The notes under the pieces were generated by a model. The model did not search any database and had not been told where the DNA came from. It was given only the letters and a program-made list of their open reading frames with translations. Shown here in pieces: positions 35,052 to 47,179 of a stretch of DNA of 64,000 nucleotides; within the stretch, counting starts at the first letter, position 1, and each line of letters opens with the position of its first letter. The DNA lies in NCBI GenBank assembly GCA_022539475.1, contig VCMS01000121.1:1-64000 (forward strand). The letters run 5' to 3'. The translations under genes and the position numbers were made by a program. The DNA is from Gracilaria domingensis (Eukaryota > Rhodophyta > Florideophyceae > Gracilariales > Gracilariaceae).

Positions 35052-36560
35052 ACCGCGATTGCGGTTCTCACTGAACAACGATTTCCAGTCCATCAAGATC
35101 CCATTTGGGTGACCATCTTATGCGACGCAAAGCGCGGGAGAGCAACGCGAAGTGCCCGTGATGGGAGCACAACCAATGCAACGTGCAACACGGTGAACCC
35201 CGCCTTGCGTTCCCTCGAATTTCCGATTGGGTGAAGAACGATCACACGAGCGCTGCGGGTGGCTGACACAGCCAGGAGCCGGTCATTGGAGCTCCGCAGT
35301 ACCCAGGGGGCGCGGTTGCCTCAGATCGAAGAAGTCTCATTGGGTTGCCTAGAGAACTCGAACGGACCTTCCCCAATGGGAACTTTCATGCCGAAGGGTA
35401 ACGCCGTCGATTTCCTCACAGGCTGTGGAAATGTGCAGCGTGTCGCTGAATTCCCGGTCGGGGTACCACGACCATTGGCAGCGCGCTTCGTAATTTGCAA
35501 GCCGCCGGAATCCCTATGGGCGAATATGTCGCCCGTTGAGCGACCATTGCGCCTCAGCGAGCGAAGGGGCTTCCCAAGAGGTTGAAGTCCCTGCGTGAGA
35601 AAAATTAACAAACAAAGAAATCCCGAGAGGGTCACGAACGACTACGACCGCGAAACAGCAAGGTTGAGATCACAGCAGTTCCGTAGTGGGCAATCCGACC
35701 GAATTAAGAACCGGCGACAGGCGCCAAGGATTGCTGGAGATTCGATTCCTATAATCCCTGCGAAGCGCGCGCGAGCGATGCGACACGGGGAGCCTCAGTG
35801 CGGGAAAATCCCGTTTGGGTCGACAGTCTAATAAGCAAACCAGAAACAAATTCCAGACCAATCTTGATCCCGGTTGGCAAACTACGACCGAAACAAGGTT
35901 CGCGGTTGCTCCATAATGCGAGAATCCCACGCGGGGTCCAGCGATGCCAAGTGTGCAAGAGCATGTTCGAACCATCCTCAGAAGTCCCAGAGGGGTGATA
36001 CGCCATTGACGGAGTCACGAATAGAGCCCTTAGATGTGTAGCAGACTGTCCTTTCGAGGAGGAGCTAGTAGGCGCACACCGCGTTACGAGGCTCAGTACT
36101 TTCCTGTCAGGTCACCGAAGGCACGGTAGAGACGCCCCGATGCAGCGAGACTTTGAATCCCACCTGGGTCCTTTTCACTCATCGGCATCCCTCTCCGGGT
36201 GCTTCAGTTTGCTCCTGTATCCTCCCGTAGGGTTCTTTCCGAATACGCACTGTACCGAAACACTCGGCGTAGACGGCAAACGTTGCTTCCCAATGGGTAT
36301 GATTTCCTTCCCGTGGGCGTACAACGTGAGAGAGAGAGAGGCTCTCGAAACCGATCTCCTAAGGGGCCACATGTCCGAGTGGGGGGCGTTCACCTTCTGT
36401 ACGCACCGCGCGACGACATCCCATGGGGGCGCTGCGCTTCGAAACGAATCGCGTTGGATCGAGAGAAAACTTTCATTGACCCTGCTGGGAGCTACGAATC
36501 ACAGTCGCCCAGCCACGAGCTACTGACGGTCGAAGGACTGCTCACATCTCCCGGATGGGT
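35052..36560. repeat. Array of short CCC-loop-GGG hairpins
   Basis: At least 15 sites of the form CCC-N(2-5)-GG(G) occur in 1.5 kb, roughly one per 60-100 bases. They include 35100-35109, 35369-35382 (TTCCC CAAT GGGAA), 35453-35462, 35512-35520, 35622-35631, 35810-35819, 35936-35945, 35986-35994, 36159-36168, 36224-36232, 36289-36297, 36310-36317 and 36550-36559. The loops differ in sequence while the C and G triplets are kept, as in folded RNA or DNA under pairing constraint. No protein frame explains them. The gypsy element is inserted about 100 bp downstream, and similar motifs (TCCCTGGTGGG, TCCCGTTGGG) appear just beyond its far end at 47740-47762, so the array was probably longer before the insertion. 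Confidence 0.6.
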
Positions 36561-36658
36561 CGTATCGTTTGCCGGTCCCAACGGCTGTTGACCCCGGTAC
36601 GGGTCGTCTCATCATCGCGCATGAACCTAACAATGGGCATTCTAGACGCGTCTCTGGC

Positions 36659-37212
36659 TGTGATATAGTACGTATCGGGAGAAAACCCGAAGCGGTCTTG
36701 AGGCGACGGAGTGGGTTGTGGCTCGAGGGAGCGACTGTAATGAATCCGTACGGGGAGTAAGGAGGAAGCAGCCGGTGATCAGCGGGGAGAGTGGGCGGTT
36801 GGTACCACCAAGCACGTTCAGGAGCGTGCGAAAGGGTACGAACGGCCTAATAAACCTTATAGTACTTAGCCTAACGGTCTGTCGGTAGCGCTACTTGACC
36901 AACAAGACGTACGGCAAAGGGTGCTTGGTGTTTACAACGTGAGGTCATGGCGAGGTTGGGGTTCGCCTAAACATCAGGTAAACCCGCCTCTGTACGACCT
37001 CCAGATAGTAACTTACAGTACTATACTACGCCCGTCAACGTCCGACTGGCACACGTGTCCTACGTACGCTCCCAAGTACGCTTGGGTCCAACGTCCGATG
37101 TGGGGACAACTACGCGTACAAGTAACCGCTCGGGCCAGCCCTACACGTACGACACGGCACTCCTCACAACCCACTCCGTCCGCGGCGATCAACCAGATCG
37201 TACTATACGACA
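36659..37212 (-). repeat. LTR (3' LTR in element orientation)
   Basis: 554 bp, TGTGATATAG...TATACGACA as read on the plus strand, paired with 47180-47733. Confidence 0.92.
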
Positions 37213-40200
37213 GATCCCCCTCCTTAGATCGCACTCCGTCCCCGGAGTGCAGCCAAGCGCTGCGTCCAAGTCCGTTCGGTTGAGAAGAAGCCACCGATCG
37301 CTTCTGCCACAGAAAGTGCCCGCCAGGGGCGGGGCGAAGCCATGTCAAAACTCTGGCGCGTCACGCGGTGGCGTGAGGCGGAGGGTCGTACGACTGGTAG
37401 ACGCCAGCTGCGTGGTGGTACGACGCAGGGGAAGCCGTTCTCGTTCACAAGGCTGCCCATGCGGATTAGAAAGAGGAACACGTATCGAGGCCGTGCGTAC
37501 GTCGGCGTTTTATGGCCTCGACGCCGTCCGTCCTGGTAGCGCGCGGATTCTCACGTCAGGGCCGACACCTCCACGTCTCATGCGCTCCACAGCAGCGCCG
37601 CAGCTGCGAGTACCATTACCGTAGCAGGGTGTACGCCCTGTGCGTCGTCATGGCTCGTCCATTGGTGGTGCTGCCGATGCAGTTCGTGGCTCGCGCCCGC
37701 GGGATCCCGGCGTTCATGCAGACAATACGCACGTGACCGATCGCGTACGTTCCACCGGTCGCGGCGGCGCGACCAATCCTCCTTCGTACACCGTGGTGGG
37801 CTTCCTCCAACAACGGAGTGCTTCTGCCCGCGGGGGGCCCGATCCCGACGGGTCGTGCCCCAAGGGCGGGCACAGCGTCGCCCTGTCGTACCTCCAATGG
37901 CGCTGACTGCGGTAGTGAGGCCGTCAGCGAGCTCGCGCTTCTGCCACCGATGCGGTCGCGCAACCGCGGTGATCACCGCCGTGCGATGTGCGCCCGATGC
38001 GGAATGAGCACCAACGACTTTCGGTGTCGAGGGGGTGTACATTGGTCATGCCCGTTCGGAAATAAATTGAGGTGTATGAGACCTCAAAGTGTACGTATCG
38101 GCGCGGGCGATATCGCTTTCCGCGACACCCGGAACGGTCGTCCGTCTTAGCCCGTGCACCTCCGTGTCGTACCTCGCGGCTATAAGAGCTCCCTTCTGCG
38201 CGTCATCCGTTGCCCCCGATGGGTTCGCAATCAAGCCAGTCGTCCGCCCCGCCGCCTGCGATGCGAGTAATCCGAATCAATCGAGCACGTCTGGTGGTGG
38301 CGGTCCGTTTCGGTGTATGCCGCTTCCTGGCCAACACTTCGACCATCGCAGCCGTCGTACGAACCAGGCTCCGCGTCGGTCGAAGCAGGTTCCTATAACG
38401 GTCAACGAGTACATTTAAGGCAATGCACAGTACTTCGATGCGCGTCGCTTCGCAGCCATTCCGGTCTCGCTCTCATTACGTGAGCTGGCGAACCGTAATC
38501 CGAAGCGTACGCGATTGGAAGCTTGGCAGCCACGCTGGAATCACCTTCCTGGAATCGTCGGCCGTGCGGACGAAAGAACGTTCGGAATAGCCGACATGCC
38601 GTACTTAAGGTGCCCCGAGGAGCGCGAGTATCAACGCCGACTCCAGAGCCTGATGCACCGGCTCAATTCCGACGCGAACTTTCCACCCGAGAACGGTAAT
38701 TTTCTCGCGTTGGTGCTGTTCGAACCGCCGTACGACCAGCTGTACTGGTTAGACCGCGAGCATTGAGGAAGCAACGCCGCGACGGAAGCCCGCATTCGGG
38801 GATCACACCGTTTCTTCTACTCCTGGCACAACGTCGAGTACTTCGACGTTGCGAAGAACGACCGTACGGCGGTGTATTACAGTATGACCGAGGCGTGGAA
38901 GTCTGTGGAGGTCGAACGCAACCTCTCCGTACCGACGCCGTCCGTGGTGGCGTACCATTCGCGGGAACTGCTGTCCAAAGGTGCCTTGAGCCGTGCGGTC
39001 TTGCAGGTCCTGTACGCCGAGTGGGCAGTTTTCGCTTTCATCGCGTTCCTCCAGGCGGCCAGCGACGGTGTGGAAGTCTTCACCCGTGCAGGCGATCAGC
39101 GTCTGTACAACACGGACGATTCGCCGCAGTACGGACGGTTGTTCCCTCTCCGGTACAAATTAGTATGCATCTTGGCCGAAATGGGGCTGCAGAACATCCT
39201 GCGGGGGACCTCTTATCCTCCTGCGGTCGATGAGAGGCTCCTTCAGTACTCTTTGGAGACGGACTGGTCGCAGACACCGGGATTCCTCTGGTACGACTAC
39301 TTTGAGGACTCGTTCCTTACGATGCCCGCATCCGGTACGGGCGCGATGCCGATCAACCGAGTGCTGTTGCCGACGGGGCAACTCCCGCCTTGGCCATTCA
39401 CGGATATACCGAACTACTTCCCGCATGGGTATATGGAGGAAGACTTCGAAGCCGCTCCTCCGGTGCCGAGGCGTGAGAGCGGGGTCCAAGCCGGTCTGCC
39501 TCAGTTATCCTCCGCAGCCGAGCCGGAGCCTGATCCGGAGGTCGTGGAGGTACCTGTGCGTACGGAACGAGAGGTCCAGATCGGGCTCCCAGGCCGCCAA
39601 TTGGACGCAATGGGTGTCGAAGTCTCTGGTGAGCGCCTCCAGACGTTGCTCAATGCCTTGCGGGCTGTATGCGTTGCGCGTGGGATTCCGGAGCCGACCG
39701 ACGTGCCGAGCGCCCTAACGGCTGCGCATACTTGGGTGCGCCGCGCGGCAAACTCCGAAGCGTGTCTGCGCGAGCAGGGTCAGGGCATGCTAGACCTATT
39801 CGGTTATATTCGCGAATACAGCCTGCGCGTTCTCGGTTCGTACGAGCAGGGTATGCTGGCCGGTTTCGGGGAGGGTACTGCACTGGACGGACAGGTTATG
39901 GAGACGCAGGCTCTTTCGTTGGATGAGTTGGTCGGTGAGTCCTATCACGGGTTGCACGACCAGGCCATGGTGGAGAATCAGGTCAACCAGATCGTTCAGA
40001 ACCTGAGACGGGCGCGTGCGTCCCTGTTTGACGCGGTCACTCTGAACCCTCCAGCACCTCCGGTGAGTCCGGAAGGAGCTGTGGGAGGCGATGGTGGGGC
40101 CGTCACCGGTACGGAAGGTGTCGCTGTAACGGGCGACGGTGGCGCTCAAGCGTCCGGTAGCGGTGCTGTAGAAGTTGGTGACGACGTGGAGCCAGAGGGT

Positions 40201-40608
40201 ACCCCAATGACGGAAGTTCCGTCCGGTGTGGAAGCTCCTAGCGTGCCTGCTACGGTGGCGCAAGGTACCGGTGCGGGTGCGTCAGGTGTGGCTGCCAGTG
40301 ACGTTCCGGCGGTGAGCACGCCTAGTCAGCCGCAGTCACCCAGGAGGGTCGTGGTACCCAATGCTCCCTGGCCTGGTACTTCCAGTCCGTTCCAGCCGGT
40401 CGGTTCCCGAGGTGGCTCTCGTCGGTCTACCTTTCGGGCATTCCGACACCTCGTGGGAGGGGCCGTGGTCGCGGTGGTACGCGTGGCCGTGGTCGTTGTG
40501 TCCAGCCTACGGACTTCCGTCTGCTTCTCTCCCCCTCCTTACCCTAGCAAAACTCATTGTCATTGAATCATCATGCGAAAGTAAATGAAATCGATGCCTT
40601 TCAATAAA
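37213..40608 (+). other. Antisense accessory region of the gypsy element
   Basis: This lies inside the LTRs but is coded on the strand opposite to gag-pol. The main open part (38515-40566) encodes an acidic protein with a folded-looking N-terminal half (VLQVLYAEWAVFAFIAFLQ, LFPLRYKLVCILAEMGLQNI), then a Pro/Val/Glu-rich linker, a helical segment (RLQTLLNALRAVCVARGIPE) and a Gly/Ala/Val-rich tail. It is interrupted about once. A poly(A) signal AATAAA follows at 40603-40608 in the right orientation for this gene. I do not recognise the protein. Antisense extra genes between integrase and LTR are known in some plant gypsy lineages. 37213-38514 holds only short frames. Confidence 0.6.
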
Positions 40609-40727
40609 ATGTAAGGGCACTTTCCAGGAATTTAATTTTTTCAAAAAGTCACACTCATGGAAATGTCAGTGAAACAAAAACTTACTCATTTTTCAATGAC
40701 GTTGGTCATATTACCTTACTACAGCAG

Positions 40728-41744
40728 TCATCTTGTCTGCAAGCCTACTGAAACCCCATTTAGTTTTCCCTTAACGAGTTTTGCCTGGGTTAAGGGTGTT
40801 GCCGATGTCGTATGACTTCGGCGACGCCAGTATTGGGCGACAAAGTGCTGAGGGGTGTTGGAAGGGGGTTCGTAGGTGTCCGATTCGGTGTAGCCGTACG
40901 AGCGTACGCGGTATTGGACTCCGTCCGGCCTATCGCCGTGCGCTACGACGCGTTCCCCGACGCAAGGAACCCTATCGGGTGGCGGTAAATCGTTGCGTTC
41001 GACGACGTCTTCCGCAAATGGTCCCTCCGGGTCAGCGACGGGTTCCTCCCGTGTACGTTCGGTGGTAACGGAGCTACTCGTAGGCCGTGCGGACGGAGCG
41101 CGCGTGACGCGATCAATGGAGACGGTGTGTTCGATACCGTCTTCGTCGATAGTAACGGTAGTGTCCGTTGTGGCCTTGACCTTGAACGGACCGGTGGTCT
41201 TCGGCAGTAGTTTCCGAAGAGTTCGTTCCTGTTCTGTAAGTTCCTCTTCCGTGCTTTTGTAATTGGGCCGGTCAATGTACACTTCCTCGCCTTCCGCGAA
41301 CGTAGGGCGAAACCGGACGGTCTTATCGAAGTCGTCCTTGTAGCGCTGCTCTGCGCGTGTCAGCTTTGTCCGAGCGGTCTGAAGCGTCGCCTGTAGGAGC
41401 TTGAGCTTGTATCGTTTCAACTGGGCTGCGGACGGCTGAGTCGGGGTTGCGGGGTCCAAGGACGTACTGGGTTCGTCGATGAAGACACTGGGAGGTGTTC
41501 TCGTCAGTGCGACCGCGAACGGGGTGGTTCCCAGGGACCTATGGACCTGGAGGTTATATCCGTACGTAAGGGGTTGGACATATGCGTGCCAAGTCCTTTG
41601 GTGATCCGCTACGTAGTGACAAAGGCGTTCCACCAGTGTCTTGTTGAACCGTTCGGCCTCCCCGTTTGACTGGGGGTGATACGAAGTGGTTGAGACGTGC
41701 TTCGTACCCAGTGCAGAGCAGACGGTCTCGAAGAACTTCCACAT
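40728..41744 (-). other. Integrase C-terminal region of the gypsy element
   Basis: STTSYHPQSNGEAERFNKTL is the integrase block holding the catalytic glutamate. It is followed by VHRSLGTTPFAVALTRTPPS and a C-terminal GPFKVKATTDTTVTIDEDG-type beta domain. I see no chromodomain. Confidence 0.9.
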
Positions 41745-41798
41745 GAACTGCGGCCCGTTATCGGTTAGCAGGCAGTTCAGGATGCCGTACGGGTAAAC

Positions 41799-42761
41799 CT
41801 AATGTTCCAAGAACGTTTTGGCTACCACTGGGGCGGTGGTTGACCGCAGTGGTATGGCTCGCGAGAGCTTGCTGAATCGATCAGTCATTACCAGGATGTA
41901 CTGGCATCCGTTAAGGGATCTGGTGAAGGGTCCCACTATGTCTATGGCGATGAACTCGAGCGGGACAGCTGCTGGGAAGAGCTTCAGGAGCTTCTGGGAC
42001 CGGTAACGAGTTCCTTTGACGGCTGGGCATGACCGACAATTCTGTACGGTCTGGAAGACGTCGTTGGCCATGTGGGGCCAATAGAAGTCCCTCCGTAGCG
42101 TTTCGTACATTCTGGTGGCACCAGGATGCCCGACCAAGCGGGGATAGTGCGCCAGATAAAGGACGCGCGCCTGCAGAGACTCGGGGACCACCTTCTGTAG
42201 AGCGCCGTCCAAGCGTGAGCGTCGTATGAGTACTCCGTTTCGGTCGACATCGAACAGGGTAACCCCGTTGCCGACATCTCTCCGTACGGATTGGCAGAAA
42301 GGTTCCCGCGCCTGAGCTCGTACGAGTTCCTCGAGCGTGATCGGTACGATTTCGGTTTCCTCCGCGGGCAGTGCCAGTACTTCCGGTATCCCTGGTGATT
42401 CCCGTTCGGTTCTTTGCCAATCTACGCAGACGGTCGTGTATTCTTGTCCGTCTACGGTGATGTTGGCTATAACGAGACCATCGTCCGGACGGTCGTCGAT
42501 GAGGAAACAGGGCACCTCTTCACCTAGCGGCGAACTGTCCTCTCCGTCCGTTTGGATTCGTGAGAGTGCATCTGCCGCTTGGTGTTTGATACCCGGTCGG
42601 TGAATGACGTCGAAGTCGCACTCCATCAGGCGTAGCCGCCATTGTGCAAGTCGCCCTGAAGCGTCTGCTAGATTCAGTATCCACCTTAATGAGTGGTGAT
42701 CCGTGCGGACAGTGAACTTCTGTCCTTCCAAGTACGGTCGGAGGTGCAGGATAGCCCACAC
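41799..42761 (-). other. RNase H end and integrase core of the gypsy element
   Basis: The end of RNase H (FTVRTDHHSLRWILNL, FDVIHRPGIKHQAADALSRI) is followed by the integrase zinc domain (HYPRLVGHPGATRMYETLRR with CRSCPAVKGTRY) and the first catalytic block (EFIAIDIVGPFTRSLNG, YILVMTDRFSKLSRAIPL). Confidence 0.9.
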
Positions 42762-43100
42762 TACGGCGAGGCATTCCCGTTCGGTCGTTGAATACTTCCG
42801 CTCGGTCTTGGTTAGCGAGCCGCTCCAGTATCCGATTGGGAGGAGATCCCCATCCGGTTGGTTCTGGAGGAGGGCGCAGCCAACGTGACGGTCACAAGCG
42901 TCGGTGTCCAGTACGTATGGGTATCCTTGTTTCAGGATAGCCAGTATCTGGGGCCGTACCAGGCGTTGGCGAGGTTCGTCGAATGCCTCTTATTCCGTAT
43001 CGGTCAGGGTTTCAAAGCTACTAGGCTGTCCCTTTTCCAGTTTCTGATTCAGGGGAGCCGCTATTCGTGCGAAGTTCTGTACGAGCCGGCAGAAGACGTT

Positions 43101-44180
43101 TCAAAGACCCAGGAACGAACGGAGTTTCGTTTGCGTAGTCGTCAGATTCGCCTGCTTGATGGCTTCCTGCGTCTTCGTAGACACCTGGGGCTGGCTCGGG
43201 CGGATGACATGGCCAAGGTAGTCGACCATTCCACTGAAGAAATGGCATTTGTCTAGTCGTAGGGTAATTACTGCGGAACGTAGCATGTCTAGAATTGTCC
43301 GTACGTGTTCGTAGTGTTCCTCTATCGTTCTGGAGTAGATGATCACGTCATCTAGGTAGACCAGTGCGTACTGCCACTTAACACGGGATAGAATGATGTC
43401 CAGAGCCCTCTGGAATGTAGACGGAGCGTTCTTGAGTCCAAAAGGCATCCGTACGTAGCGGTAGAGACCCATGTGGGATGTGAAGGCTGTCTTGTCCCGG
43501 TCGGCTTCGTCCACTTCGGTCTGCTAGTATCCGCTATTGGCGTCCAGTGTGGAGAATATCCGTGCGTCTCCTAACGAGTCTATACACTCGTCCCTTCGTG
43601 TCAGCGGGTATATATCCCGTACGGTCACGGCATTCAAACGGCGGTAGTCGACGCAAAAACGTAGGCTTCCATCTTTCTTCTGTGCAAAGACGACCGGACT
43701 GGCCCATTCTGCGGACGATGGTTCTATCACCCCGGCTGCCAGCTGTTGGGTTATCTCCTTACTTTCAAGCTCCCGTCGGGCGGGTCCTGCACGGTAAGGC
43801 ATCTGGAATATCGGCTTGGTGCCGGGTTCCAGCTGTATTCGATGCTTTGCGGCGGAGATCTTGCCTAAATGGCCATCCCACATGTCCTTGAACGGTCGGA
43901 GGAGTTCGATGACCATGTCGCGTTCGTTCTCATACTCGGGGCTGATTTGAACGCGTTGGGGCCAATCGGGCTCGTCGCAACGCTCTGGAGGTTGGTCTAA
44001 AGCGGTATCCTCCCCCTCCTGAGAGTCGTCGCTCCGCGGCGTATCTGGGTGAAGGGGGGTGATTAGTGCTATGGGGAACGGGAGGGCTAGACCAATATCG
44101 GTACGTTTGTGGAGGTGCACCGGTCGGTCTGAGACGTTACCAACTTGAACGAAGAAGGGAACGTCAGGACGTAGATCCAT
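43101..44180 (-). other. Reverse transcriptase region of the gypsy element
   Basis: Clear gypsy RT blocks: KKDGSLRFCVDYRRLNAVTV, STLDANSGY, RYVRMPFGLKNAPSTFQRAL, and the active-site block LVYLDDVIIYS, followed by KCHFFSGMVDYLGHVI. These belong to the Ty3/gypsy polymerase. Confidence 0.92.
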
Positions 44181-44204
44181 GACGCCGTTCGCGAGCAGTG
44201 TTAG

Positions 44205-44804
44205 CTATAACGAACTGACCGTGCGGTGGTGTGATTGTAGAAATACCAGACCGGACGCCTTGGTTGTTACTTGTACCCTGGTTTCAGACATGGGGGGTAG
44301 CGTAACCGGTCGGGCGACGTGTATCTTGTTGGAGGACACATTCCGCTCCGGTTGGACTGGGTATTTCCGTACGGATGTGGGCATGTGGGGTTCGTACGCG
44401 TGGGACAATGTCGAGACAGGCCGTGAATGGCGCAGGAGGATCGTCCGTTTTGGGGGTAAGATTCCCAGTACGTATCGATCTATAAAACACGTGCCGAGTA
44501 GGACGCTTGTGGCAAGGTTCGATACCACGAGGAATTGTACTCGTACGTGAAGGTCTCCAATGCGGACAGCGAGCGGGAGAACACCCACGACCTCCATACG
44601 GTTACGTGAAGCGTCCGTAATGCGTGGCTTTACGTCCGTGCGGAGACGAGATTGCCATCGCGGTGGAAGATGCCGCTCGTGGATCAGACAAGGACCGGCT
44701 CCGGTATCTAAAATACCCGTGAGCGGATACATTAGGGTAGATGTGAGGCCCACAGAAAGGTGAACTTCGTAATTTGCACTCGCAAATAAAACATTGTCGT
44801 CCAT
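44205..44804 (-). other. Retropepsin-like protease region of the gypsy element
   Basis: ILDTGAGPCLIHE is the catalytic DTGA motif and SVLLGTCFIDRYV the second conserved block, as in retroviral-type aspartic proteases that process Gag-Pol. Confidence 0.85.
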
Positions 44805-44908
44805 ACGTTCTGGGATGTCGAGAGTCAGTTCTGTTCTGTCCGCAGTGGTTGGTTTGGGCTTAACGCCCGGTGTGGTGAGGCTTTCCGGCCTCGGAGGAGA
44901 CGACGCCC

Positions 44909-47104
44909 CTACGCATCCTTCGGCTCGGTTTTCTGTTCCGAAACGGTCTCTCCCACCAGCATGGCTGCCTGCCGAGGCTGGGCGTAAGATGTACGATTCG
45001 GGCCGATATTACGGAAACTGATATTGGATGGCGGTGGCGTGTTTCTCCGTGCGGGAATACCGGTGCCGTAGTACCCTTCGCGCCGGCGTTGGTAGTTTTC
45101 CTCGCGGATTGCGAGGAGCTTAGCCTTAACGTCCGGTGGGAGGAGTTGACAGCAGTTGGGCTCCCGCGAGAGGCCAATCCTGCACGGACGGTTCCTTGAC
45201 GCTGCGCCAGGAGGGTTGCTCGATCTTTGGCCGGGCGTACTGAGGAATGACCGTGCGGAAGTCGTCGGGGTGGTTGCACTTGGTGTGGTGGGTGGTGACG
45301 GCATGAAAGACCCCTTGGGAACGATGAGGACTTCCTCGCCGTCGTCGTCCGACAAGGAATACGTCGAGGCCGAGGGGGACTCGATGTGGTGCACCTTCCT
45401 TATCGTACGAGTGGAACGAGGCCACGCAGACGTAGTCTGCGTGTCCACCCGAACGGACTGGCGGCGTAAGGCGCGGTGAGTATCGCCGTACGATTCCGCA
45501 TAACGGGCGAGCGCGTTGTATCCGATACTGGGATGGGTGGTGAGGTGGTTCCGCACCTTTGACCGTATGGCGGGCAAAAGTCCTTTGACAAACAACCCCT
45601 CCAAGTCCCGATCGGTGTATACGTTGCCACAGCGGAGGGCCTTTGTCGAGAGCTTCTGGGCGAATTCCGTTTCGGACATCCCTGACGACTGGGTGTAAAA
45701 TGTCACCTCTGCGGATGCCGTGGCGATTACTTCATCCGTGGCGTAGGTGGTCAGTAAGAAGTTCACCACCTCTTCGTACTTATGGAGCGCTTCATCGCGA
45801 GGCCTGTCGACCGCTCCCGACTCACCAATGAGACGGCACTGAACCAGAGCGTGTGCGGGCCCGGTTAGGTAGAACTGGAAGCACCACAGTGCCACTCCTT
45901 CTGTCAGTCCGTTATGGTTGCAAGCGGTCTTGAACCGCTGCAGGAAATTGAGAACGGAGATGGGATCTGTTCCGGAAAATGAATGTCCTTTCATCTGGAC
46001 GTTCAATTTCTTTTGATAGCGCGCGATCTTGCGCGCCACCTTCGAGTCGTACTTCTGGCTGCGCCAAATCAGCCGGTACGTACGGTAGTCCACAACCTTT
46101 GTGAAATTGACGTTTAGAGGTCGGAGGCGCTTAAGCGCCAACTTCTCCGATCGGGAACGTCGCCGTTCAGACTTGCGTTTTCTTCGGGCGCTTTGAGAGT
46201 CCCCGGATTCATCCGAGTAAGTCTCCTCATTCTCTAATAATAAACGCGAGAACGCGGAGTCAGTATCTGAATGTCGTCGCCCTCTGCGGCGGCGACGATT
46301 CTTCCGTCTAAGTATGGAATTGTCCGAATCGGAATGCTTGCCCGGTTTACCGCCTCGTTTGCCGTGATTCCTCCCGTCGTCGGAGGAATCGCTCGAGCTT
46401 CCGTCCGGATCACCCTGAGGGGATACTGGTGGGAGATAGAAACCGGTCGGATCCCTCTGCGGACCCTTCTTCATTTCCGGTCTCTGTCTCTCACCGCGAC
46501 TAGGTCCGTTGTCCGTTTGGCCAGTGTCAAAGTTTGGGGGTTGAGGTGGAAGCTTAGCTACAAAAGCGGCCAACGTGTTACTCAGATTCTCTTGCATTCC
46601 GCTTTCGGTACGTCTGGATCCCAGCGCGTCGTTCACGATGCGGTGTACGATCGGTGTGATGTCACGAAGCATCAATTCCGGGATACGGTCCTTGAGATAT
46701 AATTCGAATGCCATGGGTACATGAACCTCGATCTCCGTGCGGAGTCCCTCCAGGGCGTACGGGGCTATTTCGGCCCATAGCTCGTGGGGTGGTCTCCGTC
46801 CGGTCTGAGGTGGTGGCGGGAGTGCCACCGTCCCAGGCGGTACAATCTCGGTTCCCAAAGGGGGCTCGGAGTTCTTACTCCTCTCCTTCTTCCTTCCGTC
46901 CGATTTGGTTTGCAAATTGCGTTCACGGATTATCCGCTCGGGCTCTTCTGAGGGGGTCACGTAGGCCGTCGCGGTACTTCGGGTGCTCCGGCGGCCTACC
47001 GAGGCATGGTCCGAAGCGGCGCGAGGGGCCGCCAAAGTGGACTCAGCATTGTCTTCTGCGACCTGCCGTTCTCCTTGCTCTCCGTGTGGGACGTTCGAGC
47101 TCAT
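44909..47104 (-). other. Gag region of the gypsy element
   Basis: A long open Gag frame. The N-terminal third is charged and Pro-rich, followed by Arg/Ser clusters (KNRRRRRGRRHSDTDS). The capsid-like core reads FSGTDPISVLNFLQRFKTAC and ALWCFQFYLTGPAHALVQ, typical of the retrotransposon Gag family. The C-terminal tail is rich in Ser, Pro and Arg. I do not see a CCHC zinc knuckle. Confidence 0.85.
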
Positions 47105-47179
47105 CTTCGAGTATCGTTTCCAATTCGGTACTGTAAACTCTGTGCGGTCTCGAATTCCATTTCTAAGTCGGGAGACCAG

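Noticed and set aside
35700-35770. Possible tRNA (B-box-like GATTCGATTCC)
   Set aside because: I could not fold an acceptor stem or anticodon arm around it, and it lies inside the short-hairpin array, where such matches arise easily.
36140-37624. Frames of 120-190 codons at the left border of the gypsy element
   Set aside because: They run across the LTR boundary or through the hairpin array, have no homology, and are matched by equal frames on the other strand.
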